Below, piece after piece: positions 25,779 through 34,739 of a stretch of 64,000 nt of DNA (its first letter is position 1; each line of letters begins with the position of its first letter). Source of the stretch: Puniceibacterium antarcticum. Lineage in GTDB: Bacteria > Pseudomonadota > Alphaproteobacteria > Rhodobacterales > Rhodobacteraceae. Where the stretch lies: assembly GCF_002760615.1 (NCBI RefSeq), contig NZ_AWWI01000064.1, positions 62,001 to 126,000 on the forward strand, read 5' to 3'. A program made the translations under genes and the position numbers. The notes below the pieces were generated by a model. It searched no databases and had not been told where the DNA came from. It saw only the letters and a program-made list of their open reading frames with translations.

Positions 25779-26402
25779 TCAGTCCAGAACCAGCCGTGCG
25801 GCCAGCCCGCCGAACACCACGGCGCTGATTCGGTTCATCACCCGCGCACGTGCCCGCAGCGCAGCCCCAAAGGCCCCGGCCAGCGCGCCATAGCCGCTTG
25901 TGATAACAAAGCCGGTGGTCACAAATACCGCCCCCAGCGCCAGCAACTGCGGCCAGACCGGACCCAGCGCCGGGTCGGCAAACTGCGGCAGAAAGGCCAG
26001 GATGAACAAGCCCACCTTGGGGTTCAGCACATTGGTTAGAAGCCCGCGGGCAAAGGCGCGGCGCAGGCTGTGGGCGCCTTTGGCACGGGGCGTGTCCGCA
26101 GGGGCGGTCCATGCGCCATAGGCGAGCCAGAGCAGATAGCCCGCCCCGCCCCAGCGCAGGATGTCCAGCGCATGCGGCACAGCCTGCAACGCCGCCGCCA
26201 CACCCAGAACCGTCAGCAGAATGTGAAACGCCGACCCCAAGCCGATGCCTGCCGCCGCCGCGATCCCCGCCCGCGCGCCCCCCTGTGCCCCGCACGCCAT
26301 GGCAAACATCACATCCGCCCCCGGCGTCAGGTTCAGCAGCATCCCCGCCCCGGCAAAAGCCAGCAGGTTCAGCGGGTCCATGGCAAGGATCGTGGCAATC
26401 AT
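25779..26402 (-). CDS. LysE/RhtB-family amino-acid exporter (1)
   Basis: Inner-membrane exporter of 207 aa with six hydrophobic segments. The family start LLNLTPGADVMFAMACGAQG (helix 1 and following loop) and LTNVLNPKVGLFILAFLPQF are present. The substrate (an amino acid or homoserine lactone) is not determined. It starts 3 bp after the GFA-family stop, so it is co-transcribed with it and with a second LysE gene. Confidence 0.92.
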   Translation of the reverse strand: MIATILAMDPLNLLAFAGAGMLLNLTPGADVMFAMACGAQGGARAGIAAAAGIGLGSAFHILLTVLGVAAALQAVPHALDILRWGGAGYLLWLAYGAWTAPADTPRAKGAHSLRRAFARGLLTNVLNPKVGLFILAFLPQFADPALGPVWPQLLALGAVFVTTGFVITSGYGALAGAFGAALRARARVMNRISAVVFGGLAARLVLD

Positions 26403-26405
26403 GGC

Positions 26406-26777
26406 CTATTCTTTTTGCGGCAGTTCATCGGTGATGCTGTAATAATCACCCTTTTCCGCGGTAAAGATGTGTTTCTCAAGGTGCAGCCCGCTGGCATCGT
26501 CCAGCGCCCCGAGGGCAAAGCTGATCTCACTCTCGCCCTTGCCCTGCCAGAACAGGAAGGCACCGCAGGTGGGGCACAGCCCCCGTCGGGCGCGGGGCGA
26601 ATTCCGATACCAGCTCACCGGGCCCGTGATGGTCAGAGCCGACTCCGGCACCTGCGCCGAGGCCCAGAAATGGCCCGACATCTTGCGGCACTGCACGCAA
26701 TGGCAGACTGACAGACCAGCAGGTCTGGCGCTGGTGGTGAAGGTGATCGCGCCACAGGCGCAGCTGCCGTGTATCAT
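26406..26777 (-). CDS. GFA-family (glutathione-dependent formaldehyde-activating-like) protein
   Basis: A 123-aa zinc protein beginning MIHGSCACGAITF, with CHCVQCRKMSGHFW and a third cysteine pair in CPTCGAFLFW, the CENP-V/GFA zinc motifs. The family is named for a Paracoccus enzyme that speeds S-hydroxymethylglutathione formation; the activity of most members is uncertain. It is sandwiched between two LysE exporter genes with gaps of 6 and 3 bp. Confidence 0.92.
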   Translation of the reverse strand: MIHGSCACGAITFTTSARPAGLSVCHCVQCRKMSGHFWASAQVPESALTITGPVSWYRNSPRARRGLCPTCGAFLFWQGKGESEISFALGALDDASGLHLEKHIFTAEKGDYYSITDELPQKE

Positions 26778-26783
26778 GTCATA

Positions 26784-27404
26784 TCACCTTCCCGGGGTCA
26801 GGGCACTGCCACCCAGCAGCAGGCCATAAAGAATGAAACAGCCCGCCATGAGGCGGCGCACCAGCCTGTTGCCGACAGCGCCCAGCGCGGCCCGGCCAAG
26901 CCCCGCGCCAAGCCCGGTATAGGTGCAATAGCTGGCGGCAGTGATCGTAAGCGCGGTTGGCACGATCAAAATCATCTGCGCGGCAATCGGCACGTCCGGC
27001 TGCACGAATTGCGAAAAGGCGGCAAGGTATCCGGCCACGGATTTAGGGTTGATCGTCGCGATCAGAAGGGCCCGCCTGTAGATATGCCCGGGCGGCAGGG
27101 CGCGCGCCTGCACCGGATGCGACGCGGCGCGCCAGTTGCGGATCCCGGTCCAAAACAGAAAGGCCGCCCCGATCAGCTTGGCGATAAAGAACCCGGTGGG
27201 CGATGTGGTCAGCAACGCCGTGATACCCACCGCCGACAAAGACAGGAACAGCAGCGATTGGGTAAGGATACCAAGCACCCCCCATAGCGCGCGCCCAAAG
27301 CCGTAGGTCATGCCGTTCTGGATACAGTTGACCGCATTAGGGCCGGGTGAGGTGACGAATACCATCCAAAACAGGGCAAAAACGGTCCAGGCGTGAAAGG
27401 ACAT
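26784..27404 (-). CDS. LysE/RhtB-family amino-acid exporter (2)
   Basis: A 206-aa membrane protein with six hydrophobic segments. The N-terminal VFVTSPGPNAVNCIQNGMTYG is the family motif, and LLIATINPKSVAGYLAAFSQF follows in the middle. It is only distantly similar to the first LysE gene, so it is unlikely to be a recent duplicate. It leads the LysE-GFA-LysE-RluA run. Confidence 0.9.
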   Translation of the reverse strand: MSFHAWTVFALFWMVFVTSPGPNAVNCIQNGMTYGFGRALWGVLGILTQSLLFLSLSAVGITALLTTSPTGFFIAKLIGAAFLFWTGIRNWRAASHPVQARALPPGHIYRRALLIATINPKSVAGYLAAFSQFVQPDVPIAAQMILIVPTALTITAASYCTYTGLGAGLGRAALGAVGNRLVRRLMAGCFILYGLLLGGSALTPGR

Positions 27405-27544
27405 CGCAACTCCTCAGGAAACCGGCGGCCCAGTCCCCCCGGATGTCATAACCGGGGTCGGCTTATCGCGCACCGCGCCCATCTCGGGGGCACGATGCTG
27501 CAGTCAGTCAGAATGTTAAAGGTCTTTTTCAGCCGCATCCGCCC

Positions 27545-28003
27545 TCAGCGCACATCCCGGAAGGTGGCGGCGAGAATGGCTGCCAGCGCATCGGCATCGC
27601 CATGCTCAAAGGCGTCAGGCTGATCACTGTCGATGTCGAACACCCCCAGCAACCGCCCTGCGCCGCTCATCACTGGCAGAACCAGCTCCGACCGGGTCGA
27701 ACTGGCACAGGCAATATGGCCGGGAAAGGCCTCCACGTCCGGTACCAGCTGCACCTGCCCGGTGCGCGCCGCAGCACCACAGACACCGCGCGAAAACGGG
27801 ATGACAAGACAGCCATGTCCACCCTGATAAGGCCCGATTTTCAGAACTTCGGGGTCTGTCACCCGGTAAAACCCGGTCCAGTCGAACCGATCATCTGCAT
27901 GGTGCACCTCGCAGGCAACGGTCGCCATCAGCGCCACCGCGTCAGTTTCCCCCTCCGTAAGGGCGGCAAGGGTTCGGCTCAATTCGTCATAGTCAACGCG
28001 CAT
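27545..28003 (-). CDS. Free methionine-(R)-sulfoxide reductase, GAF domain
   Basis: Repairs oxidised free methionine using thioredoxin. 152 aa forming one GAF domain with cysteines at residues 65 (GGHGCL), 75 (GVCGAA) and 99 (IACASS). The 10- and 24-residue spacing equals that of the three catalytic cysteines of E. coli fRMsr (84, 94, 118). DWTGFYR and RSELVLPV are also typical. GAGGAG lies before the ATG at 28003. It is divergent from the STAS/RsbW pair. Confidence 0.95.
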   Translation of the reverse strand: MRVDYDELSRTLAALTEGETDAVALMATVACEVHHADDRFDWTGFYRVTDPEVLKIGPYQGGHGCLVIPFSRGVCGAAARTGQVQLVPDVEAFPGHIACASSTRSELVLPVMSGAGRLLGVFDIDSDQPDAFEHGDADALAAILAATFRDVR

Positions 28004-28192
28004 GTCTTCTCCTCTGGTCACCAGATCGCGGCTGTGCCTGCCCCTCATACGCCCCGGCGCCCGTTCGGCAAGAGGCGCCTCATCGCCCGGGAATGCCACA
28101 TCCCGCGACACCGGGTCAAATCGCTGCTGATCACCGGATGGTAAGCTTTGATGCTTAAACGCATCCTTCAGATCAGAAACGGAATGTGCCCC

Positions 28193-28531
28193 ATGAATCT
28201 CTCCACCCGCGTCCTGGGTGACCTCCAGGTGATCCTGGTCAATGCCGCGCGGATCGACGCCTCGGTCGCCATCCGGTTCAAGGACCGGATGCGTGAACTG
28301 ACCGCCACGGCCCCGGCGCGCGTGGTGCTGGACATGCACAAGGTGGATTTTGTTGATTCCAGCGGACTGGGCGCCATCGTCGCCGCGATGAAACAGCTGG
28401 ACAGCCAACAACGGCTTGATCTGTCCGGGCTCACCCCCGGCGTGGACAAGGTGTTCCGCCTGACGCGCATGGATTCGATCTTTGCAATCCACAGCGATCT
28501 TGATGCCGCACTCGCCTCCTCCACACTCTGA
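28193..28531 (+). CDS. STAS-domain anti-sigma factor antagonist (SpoIIAA/RsbV type)
   Basis: A 112-aa single STAS domain with the phosphorylation site serine in VDFVDSSGLGAIV, the partner-switching motif. It would bind or release an anti-sigma kinase according to phosphorylation. In-frame starts at 28148 and 28184 exist; 28193 gives the usual length. Its end overlaps the next gene, an RsbW-like kinase, by 29 bp. No PP2C phosphatase or sigma factor is nearby. Confidence 0.9.
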   Translation: MNLSTRVLGDLQVILVNAARIDASVAIRFKDRMRELTATAPARVVLDMHKVDFVDSSGLGAIVAAMKQLDSQQRLDLSGLTPGVDKVFRLTRMDSIFAIHSDLDAALASSTL

Positions 28532-28985
28532 CCCGCGGCCCGGCGCGGGCGGCAACCCGGTGCTCCGGCACCACCTTTGCGCCACACAGGACGCGGTCTG
28601 CGAAACACTCTCACTTGCCGTCGCAGAACTCGGCAAGGCAGGGATCTCTCGCGCCAAGGTCACACTGATCGAACTGGTGCTGGCAGAGGTGCTGAACAAT
28701 ATCGTCGAACATGCCTATACCGGGCAGCAGAGCGGGCAGATTTCCCTGCGCATCACGCGCAACGGCACGCTGCTCTGGCTCGATTTCTGCGATCAAGGCC
28801 ACAGCATGCCCGCAGGCAGCCTGCCGCCCTTTGGCGCCCCGAACATGGACGTACCGCGCGCCGACCTTCCCGAAGGTGGGTTCGGCTGGTATCTGCTTCA
28901 CCTGCTTTCCCTCAAGATCGACTACCACAGAGCGGGGGCGAGCAATCATCTGGTGATCAGCCTCGACCTCGACACGCTGGACTGA
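28503..28985 (+). CDS. RsbW-like anti-sigma factor / serine kinase (HATPase_c)
   Basis: A 160-aa GHKL ATPase domain with the N-box EVLNNIVEHAYT, an Asp-rich segment LDFCDQGHSMP and the Gly-rich lid PEGGFGWYLLHLL. It would phosphorylate the STAS protein and bind a sigma factor or another output protein in a partner switch. The ATG at 28503 lies inside the STAS gene, so the pair is translationally coupled. Its target is not in the window. Confidence 0.88.
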   Translation: MPHSPPPHSDPRPGAGGNPVLRHHLCATQDAVCETLSLAVAELGKAGISRAKVTLIELVLAEVLNNIVEHAYTGQQSGQISLRITRNGTLLWLDFCDQGHSMPAGSLPPFGAPNMDVPRADLPEGGFGWYLLHLLSLKIDYHRAGASNHLVISLDLDTLD

Positions 28986-29084
28986 CGGCCAGCCGCCGGA
29001 CAATCACCGCCAAATCGCCATTTTCGGGTCCCAATTAGGCCCCAAACGGACAGCATAAAGATCCCATAGCTGTAATCAGCTTCC

Positions 29085-29126
29085 CTCGGCGTCAATCCTG
29101 AATGCCCCCCGGTTCGTGACGCCGAG
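29085..29126. terminator. 10-bp inverted repeat in the gap before ggt
   Basis: CTCGGCGTCA / TGACGCCGAG (29085-29094 / 29117-29126) is a perfect repeat with a 22-nt loop in the 319-bp gap between the RsbW-like gene and ggt. It may stabilise or end the upstream transcript; no U-tract follows. The rest of the gap has no visible gene. Confidence 0.4.
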
Positions 29127-29304
29127 GCACCATTTCCGCTCTCCAACGCCCGCTTCCGTGATGCGACCATCGCTGACAGGACGGGGCTGCTTTGGCAGAT
29201 GGCAACAGCGCGCCACTCCATAAGCGGGCAGGACCCGTTCAAAGATTGTGCAAAATGGATCCGCCTCCTATGGTCCGGGCAAAGTCATACGGAGCCTCGG
29301 ACAT

Positions 29305-30882
29305 ATGCGTGATTTTCAAACCCCCGGCCGGTCGCCGGTTATGGTGACAAACGGCCTTTGCGCCACGTCGCACCCCCTCGCCGCGCAGGCGGCGGTCGCG
29401 ATCCTGCAACAGGGCGGCAATGCCGTAGATGCCGCCATCGCAGGCGCCGCGATCCTGGGTCTGGCCGAACCGGCCATGACCGGCCTTGGCGGTGACTGCT
29501 TTGCGCTGATCTCGCCCGCCGGGGGGGATGATATCATCGCCGTGAACGGATCGGGCCGCGCGCCCGCCGCTGCCAGCGCGGCTGCCCTGCGCGCCGCCGG
29601 TCACACCACCGTGCCGGTGAACAGCGCCGACGCCGTGACCATCCCCGGTGCCATCGACGCCTTCTGCACCATGTCTGAAACATGGGGCAAGCTGGGCCTT
29701 GCCGACAGCCTCGCCCCGGCGATCCGCTACATGGACGCAGGCCTGCCCGTCGCGCCGCGCGCCAGCTTTGACTGGGTGGCCCACGAGGCATCCCTGCAGG
29801 GCCATGCCCGCACACATTTTCTGAAAGGCGGCGCGCCGCTGAAAGCCGGCGAACTCTTTACCCTGCCCGGCAATGCCGAAGTGCTGCGCCGCGTCGCTGC
29901 AAAAGGCCGCAGCGCATTTTATGAGGGCGAAGTGGCCGAGGATATGCTCGCTGTGCTGAACGGCATGGGCGGCGTGCACAGCCTTGCGGATTTCGCCGCC
30001 ACCGCCAACACCATCGGCGACCCGATCAGCGGATCGTACAAGGGGCGCGAGCTGTGCGAGCATCCGCCAAACGGTCAGGGCGCGACGGCGATCCTGCTGC
30101 TCAACATCCTCGCGCAGTTCGACATCGCCTCGATGGATCCCTTCGGTGCAGAGCGCGCGCATATCGAGGCAGAGGCGACCAAGCTCGCCTATGACACCCG
30201 CAACCGGTTCATGTGTGATCCCGCGTCAATGACACGCCTTGATCACATGCTGTCGATGGACACCGCCGTGCGGCTGGCCGAGCTGATCGACCCGAAACGC
30301 GCCATGCCCTCGGCCACCAGCATCTCGGAAGCGGTGCACAAGGACACGATCTACATCACCGTCGTCGACCGCGACCGCATGGCCGTGTCGCTGATCTTTT
30401 CGATCTTCCATGCCTTCGGCTCGGGCATCGCGTCCGAGAAATTCGGCATCCTGCTGCAGAATCGCGGCGCCGGTTTTTCCCTCACCGAAGGACACCCGAA
30501 CGAGATGGCGGGCGGCAAGCGTCCGATGCACACGATCATCCCGGGCATGATCCGCGATGGCGGGCGTGTCACCATGCCGTTTGGCGTAATGGGTGGGCAG
30601 TATCAGTCCTGCGGCCATGCGCGCATGGTCAGCAACTGGACCGACTTTGGCCTCGACCCGCAGACCGCGCTGGATTCACCGCGCTGCTTTGCCGAGGGCA
30701 ACACCCTGCAGGTCGAACGCGGCTATTCCGACACGGTGCGCGCCGAACTGGCCGCAATGGGGCATAACGTCGTCATCCCCGACGAACCTATTGGTGGTGC
30801 GCAGGCGATCCTGATCCATGAAAATGGCGTGCTAGAGGGCGCATCGGACCCGCGCAAGGATGGCTGCGCAATCGGGTACTAA
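29305..30882 (+). CDS. Gamma-glutamyltransferase family protein
   Basis: An N-terminal nucleophile hydrolase of 525 aa that would self-cleave and hydrolyse or transfer gamma-glutamyl groups (glutathione breakdown) or act on a related amide. The N-terminal part has AVDAAIAGAAILGLAEPAMT and GGDCFAL. The nucleophile Thr is near residue 348 in KDTIYITVVDRDRMAVS, which aligns with the E. coli TTHYSVVD cleavage site. No signal peptide is seen, so it is probably cytoplasmic, unlike E. coli Ggt. The ATG at 29305 has GGAG upstream. It faces gshA across a shared terminator. Confidence 0.88.
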   Translation: MRDFQTPGRSPVMVTNGLCATSHPLAAQAAVAILQQGGNAVDAAIAGAAILGLAEPAMTGLGGDCFALISPAGGDDIIAVNGSGRAPAAASAAALRAAGHTTVPVNSADAVTIPGAIDAFCTMSETWGKLGLADSLAPAIRYMDAGLPVAPRASFDWVAHEASLQGHARTHFLKGGAPLKAGELFTLPGNAEVLRRVAAKGRSAFYEGEVAEDMLAVLNGMGGVHSLADFAATANTIGDPISGSYKGRELCEHPPNGQGATAILLLNILAQFDIASMDPFGAERAHIEAEATKLAYDTRNRFMCDPASMTRLDHMLSMDTAVRLAELIDPKRAMPSATSISEAVHKDTIYITVVDRDRMAVSLIFSIFHAFGSGIASEKFGILLQNRGAGFSLTEGHPNEMAGGKRPMHTIIPGMIRDGGRVTMPFGVMGGQYQSCGHARMVSNWTDFGLDPQTALDSPRCFAEGNTLQVERGYSDTVRAELAAMGHNVVIPDEPIGGAQAILIHENGVLEGASDPRKDGCAIGY

Positions 30883-30941
30883 AGATACAGTGCCGGGCAG
30901 ATCTTCCGGCACTGAATTTCCCGGCAAGACAGCAGAGATAC

Positions 30942-30977
30942 AAAAGCGCAGCGCCCATCCAAAGGCGCTGCGCTTTT
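30942..30977. terminator. Bidirectional terminator between the ggt-family gene and gshA
   Basis: The 14-bp stem AAAAGCGCAGCGCC / GGCGCTGCGCTTTT (30942-30955 / 30964-30977) has an 8-nt loop, with A-runs before and T-runs after, so it can terminate from both sides. Confidence 0.9.
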
Positions 30978-30998
30978 CTTTGTTCCCGAGCGGTAAGC

Positions 30999-32369
30999 TC
31001 AGTAGCTGTATTCTTTATAAATCCGGTCCAGATCGCCGTTCCAGTCGCCGTGATAATGCTCCAGCAGCTCATCGGCGGGTGTCATGCCTGTATCCACGCT
31101 TTCCCGCAGCGCGTTCAGGAAATGCGTCTCGTCCGGGACAAGACCGCCAGCGCCCGGGCGCGCCCGCGCCTTCAGCCCCGCTTCGGACAGGTCCAGCACC
31201 TCGCGCGCAAGGTCCAGCATGTCGATCTTGCCGACCTTGGCTTGCAAGCCATCGACCGAGGCCGCAATCCGCAGTGCATCCCGCGTCTCGGCGTCCCAGC
31301 CCTTGACCAGATCCCAGGCCGCATCCAGCGCGCCCTGATCATACATCAGACCAACCCAAAACGCGGGCAGCGCGCACAGTCGGCGCCACGGGCCGCCATC
31401 CGCTCCGCGCATTTCGATATATTTCTTCACCCGCGCTTCGGGGAAGGCGGTTGTCAGGTGGTCGGCCCAGTCGCTCAGTGTCGGACGTTCGCCCGGCAGG
31501 GCAGGCAGCTCGCCCTTCAGGAAGTCACGGAAGGACATGCCCAGCGCATCAATATATTTGCCGTCGCGATAGACAAAGTACATCGGCACATCCAGCGCAT
31601 ACTGCACCCAGCGTTCGAACCCGAACCCCTCTTCAAAGATGAACGGGATCATGCCGGTGCGCGACGCGTCAAGATCACGCCAGACGCGCGAACGCCAGGA
31701 TTTGTGACCGTTCGGCTTGCCCTCAAAGAACGGCGAATTGGCAAACAGCGCCACGGCGACCGGCTGCAGCGCGATGGCCACGCGCATCTTCTGCACCATG
31801 TCCGCCTCGGATTCGTAATCCAGGTTCACCTGCACGGTGCAGGTGCGGCGCATCATCACCCGGCCCATAGTGCCGACCCGGCCCATGTAGGAATCCATCA
31901 GCTTGTAACGGCCCTTGGGCATCAGATCCATCTGCTCGTGGGTCCAGACCGGGGCCGCACCCAGCCCGATGAACCCGGCGCCGATCCGGTCAGCGACCTC
32001 TTTCACTTCGCGCAGGTGCTGGTTCACCTCGTCACAGGTCTCGTGGATCGTCTCAAGCGGGGCGCCGGACAGTTCCAGCGCGCCGCCGGGTTCAAGGCTC
32101 ACATTGGCAAGCCCCTTGACCAGCCCGGTCAGCTTTCCGCCTTCGACCACCGGATCCCAGCCATGGGCGTCGCGCAAACCTTCCAGCATGGCGCGGATCG
32201 AACAGGCGCCTTCATAGGGCAGCGGCAGCAGCGTGTCCTTGGCATAGCCGAACTTTTCATGCTCGGTGCCAATGCGCCAGTCGTCGCGCGGTTTGCAGCC
32301 CGAGGCCATGTATTCGGCCAGCTGATCGTGGTGTTCGATCAGGCCGCCGCCGGATTGAGGAATGGACAT
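30999..32369 (-). CDS. gshA: Glutamate-cysteine ligase
   Basis: First enzyme of glutathione synthesis, joining Glu and Cys with ATP. 456 aa of the plant/alphaproteobacterial type: IGTEHEKFGYAKD near residue 33, SLEPGGALELSGAPLETIH near 92, and MRRTCTVQVNLDYESEADM near 175. GGAG lies before the ATG at 32369. It is opposite a gamma-glutamyltransferase gene, so synthesis and breakdown genes adjoin but are separately transcribed. Confidence 0.95.
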   Translation of the reverse strand: MSIPQSGGGLIEHHDQLAEYMASGCKPRDDWRIGTEHEKFGYAKDTLLPLPYEGACSIRAMLEGLRDAHGWDPVVEGGKLTGLVKGLANVSLEPGGALELSGAPLETIHETCDEVNQHLREVKEVADRIGAGFIGLGAAPVWTHEQMDLMPKGRYKLMDSYMGRVGTMGRVMMRRTCTVQVNLDYESEADMVQKMRVAIALQPVAVALFANSPFFEGKPNGHKSWRSRVWRDLDASRTGMIPFIFEEGFGFERWVQYALDVPMYFVYRDGKYIDALGMSFRDFLKGELPALPGERPTLSDWADHLTTAFPEARVKKYIEMRGADGGPWRRLCALPAFWVGLMYDQGALDAAWDLVKGWDAETRDALRIAASVDGLQAKVGKIDMLDLAREVLDLSEAGLKARARPGAGGLVPDETHFLNALRESVDTGMTPADELLEHYHGDWNGDLDRIYKEYSY

Positions 32370-32431
32370 GGGTCAGGCTCCGCTTTGCCGCATTTGGTTT
32401 CGCAAAGGGATGGGCGGAAACGGGCGGGGTG

Positions 32432-32983
32432 TCAATGCAGCCGCCTGATCGTGTTGACACGGGCAGCACTGCGCCAGATCACAACGATATCACGTTTCGG
32501 TTCCCGCATCTCGCGCAGCATGTGTTCGGTGCGGATGCCCGGCAGTGTGGCAAACGAGTCAAACAGCGACTCGGCCCCCTGCGCGGTCAGCGGAATGTGC
32601 AGCGGCGGCTGGCCTTTCTGGACCAGCACCCAATGCGGCGGCTTTTCCCCGCGATCAATGCTGAGCGCATCCAGATCGTCCAGATCGACGATGCCGCCGG
32701 TCAGCGGGCCAAAGTAGCCGATGCGGCGCTCATTGATCTCGACCACGCCGGGGCCGCCCTCGCCCTGCCGGAACCGTGCCCGCTGAATGCCCGCCACCAG
32801 CAGGGCCAACCCACACAGGCAGACGACATAGCCAATCCAGTGCAGCAGACCGCCGCCCGTCAGAAACGCCCAGTAAAGGCCCAGCGCCAGAACACCCGCG
32901 CCCGCGATGGCATCCCGCCAGCGGCGCAGTTCCTTTTGTGCGCCGGGGCGGATCAACGCCAGTCCCCATAGGTCATCTGCCAC
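32432..32983 (-). CDS. Conserved membrane protein, unknown function
   Basis: A 183-aa protein with two hydrophobic segments (about residues 26-45 and 47-65) followed by a soluble domain (GVVEINERRIGYFGPLTGG). I do not recognise a named family. The only start is a GTG at 32983, which puts its first 31 bp inside the rsmE gene, implying coupled expression. It may form an operon with rsmE. Confidence 0.7.
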   Translation of the reverse strand: MADDLWGLALIRPGAQKELRRWRDAIAGAGVLALGLYWAFLTGGGLLHWIGYVVCLCGLALLVAGIQRARFRQGEGGPGVVEINERRIGYFGPLTGGIVDLDDLDALSIDRGEKPPHWVLVQKGQPPLHIPLTAQGAESLFDSFATLPGIRTEHMLREMREPKRDIVVIWRSAARVNTIRRLH

Positions 32984-33687
32984 AGGGTCAGCGCCGCAAC
33001 AGCCGCCGTATCCGCCCGCAGGATTCGCGGCCCCAGCCCGATGATCTCTGCCTGCGGCAATGCATGCAGCCGCGCCCGCTCGGGTTCGGAAAATCCGCCC
33101 TCGGGCCCGATCAGAATCGCCCAGGGGCCACTCGCTTCACCCGCCGGGGCACCCCCCACAGCAGGACCCTGCCCCACCTGCCCCTCATCGCAGAACATCA
33201 GCCGCCGCTCTGCGGGCCAGTCCGCCAGCAGCCGGTCCAGCTTTTGCAGATCCGCAACCTCGGGCACAAAGGTGCCGCCGCATTGTTCTGCCGCTTCGAC
33301 CGCATGGGCCTGCAACCGGTCCTGCCGGATGCGTTCGGAATTGGTAAAGGCCGTCTGCACCGGCAGAATCCGCCGCGCGCCCATCTCGACCGCCTTTTCG
33401 ACGATGAAATCGGTGCGCGCCTTCTTGATCGGGGCAAAGATCAGCCACAGGTCCGGCGGTGTCAGCACCGGGCGCACGAATTCCTCGCACACCAGAATCC
33501 CGCCACGCTTGTTGGCCTGCGCCACCCGGGCAATCCATTCGCCGTCCACACCGTTGAACAGCGCGATCCGCGCATCGTCCCCCAGCCGCATCACGGCAAA
33601 AAGGTAATTCGCCTGATCCCGCGACAGGGGAACCGGTTGTGCCTCCCCCAGCGGGTGCTCTACAAAAAGTCTGACTTTCGCACTCAT
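32953..33687 (-). CDS. rsmE: 16S rRNA (uracil(1498)-N(3))-methyltransferase
   Basis: Methylates U1498 of 16S rRNA with SAM. 244 aa: an N-terminal PUA-like part (RLFVEHPL then HYLFAVMRLGD-like NYLFAVMRLGDDARIALFN) and a C-terminal SPOUT knot domain with AVEMGARRILPVQTAFTNSE, ILIGPEGGFSEPE and GLGPRILRADTAAVAAL. The ATG at 33687 lies only 12 bp from the ubiA start on the other strand, and no good SD is visible for it. Confidence 0.95.
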   Translation of the reverse strand: MSAKVRLFVEHPLGEAQPVPLSRDQANYLFAVMRLGDDARIALFNGVDGEWIARVAQANKRGGILVCEEFVRPVLTPPDLWLIFAPIKKARTDFIVEKAVEMGARRILPVQTAFTNSERIRQDRLQAHAVEAAEQCGGTFVPEVADLQKLDRLLADWPAERRLMFCDEGQVGQGPAVGGAPAGEASGPWAILIGPEGGFSEPERARLHALPQAEIIGLGPRILRADTAAVAALTLWQMTYGDWR

Positions 33688-33699
33688 GAGGCGCACCAT

Positions 33700-34680
33700 A
33701 TGACCGACTCCCGGACAACGCCAGAGGGGCTGAACGCCCCTGATCAAGGTCAGGTTGCAGATGCGGTAACGGGCAACTGGGTCGACACGCGCGCCCCCGT
33801 CCGGATCCGCCCCTATCTGCGCCTGTCGCGGCTGGACCGCCCCATCGGAACATGGCTGCTGCTGCTGCCCTGCTGGTGGGGTCTGACCCTTGCCATGCTG
33901 CATGACGGCAACCTGCGCTGGCAGGATCTGTGGATCTTTGTCGGCTGCGGCATCGGCGCTGTGCTGATGCGCGGCGCGGGCTGTACCTGGAATGACATCA
34001 CGGACCGGCACATCGACGGCTCGGTCGCGCGCACCGCGTCGCGGCCCATCCCCTCAGGTCAGGTCAGCACGAAACAGGCGCTGGCCTGGGCCGTGGCGCA
34101 ATGTCTGGTCGCCTTCCTCATCCTCATCACCTTCAACCTGCCCGCCATCCTGCTGGGCATCCTCGCGCTGGCACCGGTCGCGATCTACCCGTTCGCCAAG
34201 CGATTCACCTGGTGGCCACAGGTGTTTCTGGGCATCGCCTTCAACTGGGGCGCGCTGCTGGTCTGGACCGCGCATACCGGACGGCTGGAACTGCCCGCCG
34301 TGCTGCTCTACTTCGCCGGCATGTCCTGGACGCTGTTCTACGACACGATCTATGCCCATCAGGACAAGGAAGATGACGCCCTGATCGGCGTGAAATCCAC
34401 CGCCCGCCTCTTTGACAAGGCAACTCCGCTCTGGCTGACCGGCTTCCTGATCCTGACGCTCGCGCTCATGGGGCTGGCGATCGTCCTTGCCATTCCGCAG
34501 GGGGCCACCCCGATGCGCGCCATCGCCCTGATCGGCGCCGGCGCCATGGGCGCGCACCTGATCTGGCAACTCCTGCGCCTGAAACTCGACGACAATGACA
34601 GGCTGCTGCGCCTCTTCCGATCCAACCGCGATGCCGGTCTCATCCCCGTGCTGTTTTTCGCCGTGGCTCTTTTCGCCTGA
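33700..34680 (+). CDS. ubiA: 4-hydroxybenzoate polyprenyltransferase
   Basis: Integral membrane enzyme attaching the prenyl tail to 4-hydroxybenzoate in ubiquinone synthesis. 326 aa with about eight helices and the two Asp-rich motifs: WNDITDRHIDG (about residue 97) and YAHQDKEDDALIG (about residue 218). LSRLDRPIGTWLLLLPCWWG is the typical N-terminal segment. GAGG about 9 bases before the ATG lies within the rsmE start region. Confidence 0.95.
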   Translation: MTDSRTTPEGLNAPDQGQVADAVTGNWVDTRAPVRIRPYLRLSRLDRPIGTWLLLLPCWWGLTLAMLHDGNLRWQDLWIFVGCGIGAVLMRGAGCTWNDITDRHIDGSVARTASRPIPSGQVSTKQALAWAVAQCLVAFLILITFNLPAILLGILALAPVAIYPFAKRFTWWPQVFLGIAFNWGALLVWTAHTGRLELPAVLLYFAGMSWTLFYDTIYAHQDKEDDALIGVKSTARLFDKATPLWLTGFLILTLALMGLAIVLAIPQGATPMRAIALIGAGAMGAHLIWQLLRLKLDDNDRLLRLFRSNRDAGLIPVLFFAVALFA

Positions 34681-34739
34681 TTGCGCGCCCCGGCCCCGCA
34701 GCGTATCAGGGACCATCGCTGACAAAAACCGGAGCGTCG

